From NCBI RefSeq assembly GCF_040947875.1, contig NZ_JBFRXN010000001.1:1116001-1180000 (forward strand): a stretch of DNA of 64,000 nucleotides, given 5' to 3'. A program made the position numbers and the translations under genes. The DNA is from Pseudomonas sp. MYb118. Its GTDB lineage: Bacteria; Pseudomonadota; Gammaproteobacteria; Pseudomonadales; Pseudomonadaceae. Positions 55,069-61,780 of this stretch are shown piece after piece (the first letter of the stretch is position 1; every line of letters begins with the position of its first letter). A model generated the notes under the pieces. It saw only the letters and a program-made list of their open reading frames with translations. It did no database searches and was not told where the DNA came from.

Positions 55069-56445
55069 ATGAAAAAGCCGCCAAAGCTGACAGGGCAACA
55101 CGATCCCGTGTTCGACCTGCTGGGACAGTCGCCACACAAGGAACGCCTTGCCGATTACCTGGCCCTGCTGGTGCCACTGGATGACCAGAGGCGCTACCGG
55201 CCGTTCAACGAACTGCGTTACCGCTGGGCACCTGGTCTGGATGCGAACCTGTGCTGGGCGCTGGTCAAGAAAGCGCGGGTAGCGCAGTACACTCGGCTTT
55301 TGCCGCTGGGTGATCCTCTGCAGTGGGGGCACTATCTGCTCACGCCGCTGGCGCAGAAAGCGATCTCTGCCGTGGACCGTCAGGCGACGACGGCCGCGCT
55401 GGAGTTCATGACCAGCCAGATCGGCGAGCATGCACATTTCAGTTACCTGCTCAATGACCTGATCGAAGACGAGGCCATCAGCAGCAGTCAGCTCGAAGGC
55501 GCTGCGACCACCACGCGGGTGGCCAAGGACATGCTCAAGCGCAAACGCCTGCCGCGCACGCCGGACGAGCGGATGGTGATCGGTAACTACAAAATGATGA
55601 ATTTCGCCTGGGAGAAGCGCGACGAGGCCCTGAGCGCCGAGCTGATTTCAGCGATGCATCGAGTGGGGGTCGAGGGCATTGATGATGAGCAATACTCGCC
55701 GGGAGTGTTCAGGGACAACGATAACGTCGTGGTCCAGGACGGCGAGGGTAATACCGTGCATGTACCGCCTCCGGCGGCCGGGCTGGTGTCTCGATTACGC
55801 AGGCTGGCAGACTGGATCAATCAGTCTCACAACGACATCGAAAAGGCGGATTACCTTCATCCCTTGATTAAAGGGATCGCCCTGCATTTTGCGCTGGGCT
55901 ATGAACATCCCTTTCGTGACGGTAACGGCCGGGTCGCGCGGGCGCTGTTCTACTGGTTCATGTTCAAAAACGACTTTTCGGCCTTCCGCTACATCGCGAT
56001 CAGCATTCTGTTGCGCAATGCCCCGGTGAAATACGGGCGCTCCTATTTGAACAGCGAGGCAGATGACCTCGACCTGACGTACTTCATAGATTTCCAATGC
56101 TCGGTGATTTTGCGGGCCGTCGGTGGTTTCGCCCAGGCTTATCGGAAAAGTCTGGCGTACAGCGATCGTTTTGATAACTGGTTGCTGGAGTCCGGGTTCT
56201 TTCACCAGTTGACCGAAAAGCAACGTGCCGTTTTTCAGGTCGCCAAGAGCGGGATGGCCAAGGAGTTCACGGCCGCCAATGTGAAGCAAAATCTCGATTG
56301 TTCCTACAACGCGGCGTCGACCGCGCTGAATGGGCTGGTGGAGCTCAATGTGTTCGAGAAAAGAAGGATCGGACGCGAGTGGGTGTTCTTCTTGCGGCCC
56401 TGCAGGAACGTGCTCGCTCCCACAGGGGGCAACGAATGTGCGTAG
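55069..56445 (+). CDS. Fic-domain protein, class II with inhibitory motif
   Basis: 458-residue Fic protein. The Fic motif HPFRDGNGRVARALF (His280) is complete, so AMP transfer (or another NMP/phosphocholine transfer) to a protein hydroxyl is expected. An N-terminal inhibitory helix is present: SSQLEGA with Ser139 and Glu143, matching [S/T]-x-x-x-E-[G/N] of class II Fic enzymes that inhibit themselves. The N-terminal 110 residues and a C-terminal winged-helix-like part (AANVKQNLDCSYNAASTALN) flank it. The last residues CRNVLAPTGGNECA are encoded by a REP fragment. No antitoxin gene is adjacent. Confidence 0.9.
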   Translation: MKKPPKLTGQHDPVFDLLGQSPHKERLADYLALLVPLDDQRRYRPFNELRYRWAPGLDANLCWALVKKARVAQYTRLLPLGDPLQWGHYLLTPLAQKAISAVDRQATTAALEFMTSQIGEHAHFSYLLNDLIEDEAISSSQLEGAATTTRVAKDMLKRKRLPRTPDERMVIGNYKMMNFAWEKRDEALSAELISAMHRVGVEGIDDEQYSPGVFRDNDNVVVQDGEGNTVHVPPPAAGLVSRLRRLADWINQSHNDIEKADYLHPLIKGIALHFALGYEHPFRDGNGRVARALFYWFMFKNDFSAFRYIAISILLRNAPVKYGRSYLNSEADDLDLTYFIDFQCSVILRAVGGFAQAYRKSLAYSDRFDNWLLESGFFHQLTEKQRAVFQVAKSGMAKEFTAANVKQNLDCSYNAASTALNGLVELNVFEKRRIGREWVFFLRPCRNVLAPTGGNECA

Positions 56446-56526
56446 TTTGCGATATCCTGATTCCATGATCGCCAACGTTAACGAGTGCTCTGAATCTTGA
56501 TCGAACGTCGCCAATTCAGTGGAGGC

Positions 56527-57510
56527 ATGAAGGGCAAGAACCTTCGCTACCTGAACGAAAACCCCAACCAGCCTGTTCAATTGACCCGGACCGGCTTTTT
56601 GTTGCTCGAACATTTTTCCCTGCCGGCCTTTACCCAGGCGCTGGATACCATCGTCACCGCCAACCTGTTGCGGCCCAAGCTGTTTTCCTCGCGGACCTTC
56701 GGCTTGCACGACGGCGAGGTGGTCAGTGACCTGGGGCTGGTCATCCGTCCGGACGCGCGGATTGATGCGGCAGCGATCCAGGAGCTGGATCTGCTGGTCA
56801 TCTGCGGCGGCTACCGTACTGAACTCAAGGCCAGCGACGAGTTGTCCAGTTTGCTGCGACTCGCCGCCGATCAAGGCATCAGCCTGGCCGGCCTGTGGAA
56901 TGGCGGCTGGTTCCTGGGCATCGCCGGCCTGCTGGACGGTTATCGTTGCGCCATTCACCCGGAGCATCGACCGGCCCTGGCGGAAATCGCCAAGGCTACC
57001 CACGTCACCAGTGAACCTTACGTCATCGACCGTGACCGGCTGACCGCGTCCAGCCCCTCGGGGGCTTTCCATATGGCGCTGGACTGGATCAAGGGCCTGC
57101 ACGACAAGGCGCTGGTCGAAGGCATCGAGGACATCCTGGCGTTCGAGGAATCGCGTTACCGACGGATCAAGCCCACGGAAAACATTTGCGTCAGCGCACC
57201 GCTGCGCGAGGTGGTGAAGTTGATGGACGCCAACCTCGAAGAGCCCCTGGAACTGGAACAACTGGCGATCTACGCGGGCCGTTCCCGTCGCCAGCTGGAG
57301 CGCCTGTTCAAGGAGCAACTGGGCACCACGCCACAGCGCTACTACATGGAGCTGCGAATCACCGAAGCACGAAGGTTGCTGCAACACACCGAACTGTCCC
57401 AGGTGGATGTGCTGGTGGCGTGCGGGTTCGTGTCACCCAGCCATTTCAGCAAGTGCTACAGCTCGTATTTCGGCTATCGGCCGTCCAAGGAAAAACGCCT
57501 GGTCAAATGA
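56527..57510 (+). CDS. GlxA-family regulator (DJ-1/PfpI-like + AraC HTH)
   Basis: 327-residue regulator. The N-terminal DJ-1/PfpI-like domain has lost the usual Cys (SLAGLWNGGWFLGIAGLLDG in its place), as in the GATase-like regulators GbdR/CdhR/ArgR type of Pseudomonas that bind amino-acid or quaternary-amine ligands. The C-terminal AraC HTHs are LEQLAIYAGRSRRQLERLFK and LVACGFVSPSHFSKCYSSYF, ending GYRPSKEKR. The start is unsure: ATG 56527 has GGAGG only one base away; a TTG at 56497 would add ten residues. Confidence 0.86.
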   Translation: MKGKNLRYLNENPNQPVQLTRTGFLLLEHFSLPAFTQALDTIVTANLLRPKLFSSRTFGLHDGEVVSDLGLVIRPDARIDAAAIQELDLLVICGGYRTELKASDELSSLLRLAADQGISLAGLWNGGWFLGIAGLLDGYRCAIHPEHRPALAEIAKATHVTSEPYVIDRDRLTASSPSGAFHMALDWIKGLHDKALVEGIEDILAFEESRYRRIKPTENICVSAPLREVVKLMDANLEEPLELEQLAIYAGRSRRQLERLFKEQLGTTPQRYYMELRITEARRLLQHTELSQVDVLVACGFVSPSHFSKCYSSYFGYRPSKEKRLVK

Positions 57511-57519
57511 TCTTCCCCG

Positions 57520-57544
57520 AGTCGGCTCTCGCCAGCCGACTTTC
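57520..57544 (+). terminator. Possible terminator after the GlxA-type gene
   Basis: AGTCGGCT, loop CTCGCC and AGCCGACT form an 8-bp stem 10 bp after the stop codon, followed only by TTTCCCC, so the U-tract is weak. Confidence 0.5.
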
Positions 57545-57568
57545 CCCTCTGCGCACGCGACGTGCGTT

Positions 57569-57734
57569 GTCGTACGACCAAATGAACGCCAGCTCCACTT
57601 CCTGCCCCTCATGCGCAATGCCTTTGCGCGTCAGGCTTGACCGCGATCAAACAAATTAAAAAGTGAAGACGAACGGCTATTTTGCCGATTGACGCGGGGT
57701 AGGGGAGTCGCTATAAAAGGCACAGTTGTACGAC
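57569..57734. promoter_or_regulatory. Two GTYGTACGAC palindromes upstream of hexuronate-type carrier
   Basis: GTCGTACGAC (57569-57578, perfect palindrome) and GTTGTACGAC (57725-57734, one mismatch) lie 156 bp apart in the 494-bp spacer before the MFS gene at 58005. Such short GT-AC palindromes resemble operators of GntR/FadR-type regulators, which commonly control hexuronate genes, and the spacing would allow looping. Otherwise 57545-58004 holds only a doubtful short frame at 57783-57893. Confidence 0.4.
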
Positions 57735-58004
57735 GACATATGATGTTACAAACCCCCAATAACAAAAAACCGGGCCCCATCATGAACGCTACCTGCTTGC
57801 GCACGTCCCTCGACCTCGTTTCCCGTGGTCCGGTCGCTCGACCTTCGTCACCGCCATCCCCGTTATCCCTGGCCGCCGCGCCAATCTCCTGATTCACACC
57901 TGTTGTTTGTCTGACGCGACATGCCAAGCGGCGTGCTGCGTGTAGCACCGATCTCGATTGACCCCGAGAGATCATCACCCAACTCCAACAATAAAAGTGA
58001 TGCC

Positions 58005-59402
58005 ATGAATCTGAACGAGCCCATCAATGCGCAACGTGTCGGCCAGGCGGTCGGCAAATATCGCTGGACCATCTGTGCGCTGCTGTTTTTCGCCACCACC
58101 GTCAACTACCTGGACCGCCAGGTGCTCAGCCTGCTGGCACCGGACCTGTCCACGCAGTTCGGCTGGAGCAACACCGATTACGCCAACATCGCCTCGGTGT
58201 TCCAGTTCGTCTACGCCATTTCCATGCTGTTCGCCGGGCGTTTCGTCGACAAGATCGGCACCAAGAAGGCCTACGTCTACGCGATCGGCATCTGGTCGAC
58301 TGGCGCGATGATGCACGCGTTCTCCGTTCCGATGGGCGAGGGTATCGCGGCGGTGTGCAGCGCCTTCGGCCTGGCGGTGATCCCGGTGTCCATCGCCGGC
58401 TTCATGCTGTCCCGTGCAGTGCTGGCCATTGGTGAGGCGGGTAACTTCCCCATCGCCATCAAGGCCACGGCTGAGTATTTCCCCAAGAAGGAACGCTCCT
58501 TCGCCACCGGGATCTTCAACTCGGGCGCCAACGTCGGCGCGGTCCTGGCACCCATCTGCGTGCCGCTGATTGCCGCGCTGTGGGGCTGGGAAGCGGCATT
58601 CATCGTGATCGGCATGCTCGGCTTCGTGTGGGTGGCGGCGTGGATTGCCCTGTACGACAAACCGGAAAACCAGACGCGCCTGTCGGCCGAGGAACTGGCT
58701 TACATCCGCAGTGACGCGCAGAGCATTGTCACCCCGGATACCGACGCGCCACAGAAGAAGGTGTCGTGGTTCAAGCTGCTGACCTATCGCCAGACCTGGG
58801 CTTTTGCCTTCGGCAAATTCATGACCGACGGTGTGTGGTGGTTCTTCCTGTTCTGGCTGCCGACTTACCTTTCGGCGCAATACGGCATGAAGGGCGCGGC
58901 CATCGTCATCCCGCTGGCGGTGCTGTACAGCATGACCATGGTCGGCAGTATCGGTGGCGGCTGGTTCCCCAGCTACTTCATGGCCCGTGGCGATGCGCCG
59001 TATGACGGCCGCATGAAAGCCATGCTGGTGATCGCGTTCTTCCCGCTGCTGGTGTTGCTCGCGCAACCATTGGGTTACATCAGCTACTGGGTGCCGGTAT
59101 TGCTGATCGGCGTAGGCGCTTCCGCGCACCAGGCCTGGTCGTGCAACATCTTCACCACCGTTTCCGACATGTTCCCGCAGAAGACCGTCGCTTCGGTTGT
59201 CGGCATCGGCGGCCTGGCCGGTGGCCTGGGCGGCGTGGTGATGACCAAGATCGGTGGCTGGGTGTTCGACTATTACAAGTCAGTCAATGACATCCACACC
59301 GGCTACATGATCATGTTCGCCATCTGTGCGCTGGCGTACCTGGTCGCCTGGAGCGTGATGAAACTGCTGGTACCGCGCCACAAGGAAATCACCGATCTCT
59401 AA
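58005..59402 (+). CDS. MFS transporter, hexuronate (ExuT) type
   Basis: 465-residue major facilitator of the ACS family with 12 helices. YRWTICALLFFATTVNYLDR, RQVLSLLAPDLSTQFGWSNT and GRFVDKIGTKKAYVY, then LAIGEAGNFPIAIKATAEYF match hexuronate carriers of the ExuT type (galacturonate/glucuronate : H+). No uxa/uxu catabolic gene lies in the window, so the substrate assignment rests on similarity. ATG 58005 opens the conserved part; the upstream frame to 57921 has no good ribosome site. A REPIN follows 4 bp after the stop. Confidence 0.85.
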   Translation: MNLNEPINAQRVGQAVGKYRWTICALLFFATTVNYLDRQVLSLLAPDLSTQFGWSNTDYANIASVFQFVYAISMLFAGRFVDKIGTKKAYVYAIGIWSTGAMMHAFSVPMGEGIAAVCSAFGLAVIPVSIAGFMLSRAVLAIGEAGNFPIAIKATAEYFPKKERSFATGIFNSGANVGAVLAPICVPLIAALWGWEAAFIVIGMLGFVWVAAWIALYDKPENQTRLSAEELAYIRSDAQSIVTPDTDAPQKKVSWFKLLTYRQTWAFAFGKFMTDGVWWFFLFWLPTYLSAQYGMKGAAIVIPLAVLYSMTMVGSIGGGWFPSYFMARGDAPYDGRMKAMLVIAFFPLLVLLAQPLGYISYWVPVLLIGVGASAHQAWSCNIFTTVSDMFPQKTVASVVGIGGLAGGLGGVVMTKIGGWVFDYYKSVNDIHTGYMIMFAICALAYLVAWSVMKLLVPRHKEITDL

Positions 59403-59406
59403 GAAC

Positions 59407-59628
59407 TGTAGGAGCGAGCATGCTCGCGAAAGCGGTGGCTCAGTCACATTGATGCTGGATGTGCCGACGCCATCGCGAGCAAGCTCGCTCCTACAGGTTT
59501 CGAGGTACACACAAATGTTGTGAGCAACCCAGATCAACTGTGGGAGCGGGCTTGCTCGCGATGGCGGTGTGTCAGGCACCCTTGATGCAGGATGTGCCGG
59601 CCTCATCGCGAGCAGGCTCGCTCCCACA
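59407..59628. repeat. Two REPINs
   Basis: REP pairs lie at 59407-59496 and 59539-59628, both with the loop ...GATGC(T/A)GGATGTGCCG.., in the spacer between the convergent MFS and thioesterase genes. The second ends 11 bp before the thioesterase stop codon. Confidence 0.88.
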
Positions 59629-59639
59629 AGGTCTTGTGT

Positions 59640-60134
59640 TTACCGGCCGTGCGCCTGCGCGGCCAGTTGTTCGGCGTCCACTCGTACGAAAACAGAATCC
59701 CCCACCGCCGTCAGCACATCCCCGGCATACACCTCGCAGATGACCCGGGTCTTGCGCCCCGTTTCACCTTCCACTTTCGCCTTCAACGTCAGCGGCACGC
59801 CCATGGGCGTCGGTTTGATGAACTTGATGCCCAGGTTGCCGGTGACGCAGTTGATGCGGGGCAGGCTGGCGACTTCGCGGTTTTCCTGGCGGTAGTGATA
59901 AGCCATCGCCGTCCAGTTGGAATGGCAGTCCACCAACATCGCGATCAGGCCGCCATAGACCAGGTCCGGCCAGCCGCAATACTTGGCCTCGGGCAGGTGT
60001 TCGGCGATGACGTGCACGCCGTCTTCATGCCAGTGGCTCTTGATGTGCAATCCGTGCGGGTTGCTGCCGCCGCAGCCGTAACAAACGCCTTCGGGCGCGG
60101 CGCTGTCTTGCAGGGATGTGTCGAGGCGGGTCAT
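59640..60134 (-). CDS. PaaI-type hotdog-fold thioesterase
   Basis: 164-residue hotdog protein. The front VCYGCGGSNPHGLHIKSHW is the usual C-x-x-C-x-x-x-N-P-x-G-L opening, and LVYGGLIAMLVDCHSNWTAMAY holds the catalytic-type Asp in the hotdog helix (YGGxxAxLxD). GIKFIKPTPMGVPLTLKAKV forms the later strands. Acyl-CoA hydrolysis is expected; the physiological acyl chain is unknown. It precedes, on the same strand, nothing but REPs, and follows the RidA-like gene by 48 bp, so both may be one unit. Confidence 0.88.
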   Translation of the reverse strand: MTRLDTSLQDSAAPEGVCYGCGGSNPHGLHIKSHWHEDGVHVIAEHLPEAKYCGWPDLVYGGLIAMLVDCHSNWTAMAYHYRQENREVASLPRINCVTGNLGIKFIKPTPMGVPLTLKAKVEGETGRKTRVICEVYAGDVLTAVGDSVFVRVDAEQLAAQAHGR

Positions 60135-60182
60135 GGCGGGGCATCCTTGAAGGTTGTCGGAGCCCCGGATTCTAACGCCGAA

Positions 60183-60590
60183 TCACTCGCCGTGGCCTTC
60201 CGGCAGCTTGGCGATCACCTTGATCTCGAAACGGAAACCCGCCAGCCAGGTGACACCGATGCAGGTCACGTTCGGGAAGGGCGCGCTACCCCAGAACTGC
60301 GGCACCACGTTCTCCCAGATTCTTTCGAAGTGCGACTCCGGGTCAACGATGAACACGGTCACGTCGACCACATCATCGAAAGAGGCACCGGCCGCTGCCA
60401 GGATGGCATTCAGGTTGGTGAATGCGAGCCTCACCTGTGCGTCGAGGTCTTCCAGGGGCGAACCGTCTTCGGTGCTGCCCACCTGGCCCGAAACGAACAG
60501 GAAGCCATTGGATCGGACCGCCGGCGAATAGCGGTAGCGCTCATACAGTGCCTGGCGGCCCGGCGGAAAAACCACGTTGCGTTGTGTCAT
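60183..60590 (-). CDS. RidA/YjgF-family protein
   Basis: 135-residue RidA-family enamine/imine deaminase-like protein: FPPGRQALYERYRYSPAVRS, FLFVSGQVGSTEDGS, LDAQVRLAFTNLNAILAAAG and VDVTVFIVDPESH. The Arg normally found in the PxRxxV/C segment of true RidA is absent: the region reads FPNVTCIGVTWLAG, so the deaminase reaction on 2-aminoacrylate is doubtful and the protein may belong to another subgroup. ATG 60590 follows GGAGA. It is divergent from a LysR gene (60732). Confidence 0.88.
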   Translation of the reverse strand: MTQRNVVFPPGRQALYERYRYSPAVRSNGFLFVSGQVGSTEDGSPLEDLDAQVRLAFTNLNAILAAAGASFDDVVDVTVFIVDPESHFERIWENVVPQFWGSAPFPNVTCIGVTWLAGFRFEIKVIAKLPEGHGE

Positions 60591-60731
60591 GACTGTCTCC
60601 ATCAAAGGTCGGGGGTCGACTGGAATCAACCTGAGAAGAACTCTAGGGACTTGCGCCCAGGCGATAAACGAGCAACCTTGGCGCTCACTGTTTGGAGATC
60701 CCAAACAATCAGATGAACAAGAGAGGCCGTA

Positions 60732-61664
60732 ATGGACCGTTTTGATGCGATGCAGGCATTCGTGCGGGTCGTGGAGGCGGGCAGCTTTACCAAGGCGGCC
60801 GACACCCTGCACATGAGCAAAACCACCGTGACCCAACTGGTGCAGCAGTTGGAGGCACGGCTTCGGGTCAAACTGCTTAACCGCACTACCCGCAAGGTCA
60901 ACGTCACCGCCGATGGCGCGGTGTTCTACGAGCGGGCGATCCAGTTGCTGGCCGACATGGACGATGCCGAGACCAGCCTGTCCGCCGCCTCGGCAGTGCC
61001 GCGCGGGCGGTTGCGGGTGGATGTCCCGAGCCCGTTGGCGAGCATGATCCTGGTGCCGGCGTTGCCTGGGTTCTACGCCCGTTACCCGGACATCCAGATT
61101 GATCTGGGCGTCAGTGACCGCATCGTCGATATGATTGATGAAAACGTCGATTGCGTGGTGCGCGGCGGCGAGCTCAAGGATCAGTCGCTGATGGCCCGCA
61201 AGGTCGCGGATTTGCCGTTGGGCATCTTTGCCGCCCCGAGCTACCTGGCGCGGGTCGGCACACCCACGCATCCCCAGGACCTGGAAGACTCGGAACACCG
61301 CGTGGTCGGCTTCCTGTGGGCGCGCACCGGCAAACCGGTGCCGTATGCCCTGCGCAAACAGGACGAAAGGGTACAGGTCAAGGGGCGCTACGCCTTGGCG
61401 GTCGACGATGGCAACGCCTTTCTGGCCGCCGGCCTGGCGGGTCTGGGCATTCTCTGGCTGCCCAGATACATGTCCGCAAAGTTCGAGGCCAGCGGGGAAC
61501 TGGTGCCGTTGTTCGAAGACTGGAGCCTGGAGACGATGCCTCTTTATCTCGCCTTTCCACCCAATCGGCATATCAGCCTCAAGCTACGGGTGTTCATCGA
61601 CTGGGTCAGCGAATTGATGGCCGTGCATGCACCGGTCGCCGGGCGACAGGTGACCGCCGATTGA
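60732..61664 (+). CDS. LysR-family transcriptional regulator
   Basis: 310-residue LysR regulator: FDAMQAFVRVVEAGSFTKAA, HMSKTTVTQLVQQLEARLRV and LLNRTTRKVNVTADG form the winged helix; the effector domain includes VDCVVRGGELKDQSLMARKV and WLPRYMSAKFEASGELVPLF. It belongs to the large CrgA-like subgroup, like the regulator at 7682. The divergent layout with the RidA-like/thioesterase pair suggests that it controls them; the 141-bp spacer contains TTTGGAGATCCCAAAC, an inverted-repeat-like T-N11-A box (TTTGG..CCAAA). Confidence 0.9.
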   Translation: MDRFDAMQAFVRVVEAGSFTKAADTLHMSKTTVTQLVQQLEARLRVKLLNRTTRKVNVTADGAVFYERAIQLLADMDDAETSLSAASAVPRGRLRVDVPSPLASMILVPALPGFYARYPDIQIDLGVSDRIVDMIDENVDCVVRGGELKDQSLMARKVADLPLGIFAAPSYLARVGTPTHPQDLEDSEHRVVGFLWARTGKPVPYALRKQDERVQVKGRYALAVDDGNAFLAAGLAGLGILWLPRYMSAKFEASGELVPLFEDWSLETMPLYLAFPPNRHISLKLRVFIDWVSELMAVHAPVAGRQVTAD

Positions 61665-61780
61665 GCCCGTAGCGAGCTGTTTGTCCCGGCTCGGCTTGGG
61701 CTACACTCCGCGTCAGTTTACCCAGGCTTTTCGGGGTGCAATGTCGGCCTCGTATGGATCACGCGGAGCAGAAAAAGAAC

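Noticed and set aside
57783..57893. Possible 36-codon leader peptide before the hexuronate-type carrier
   Set aside because: No convincing ribosome site, no regulatory hairpin after it, and Pro/Ser/Arg-rich composition without known relatives.
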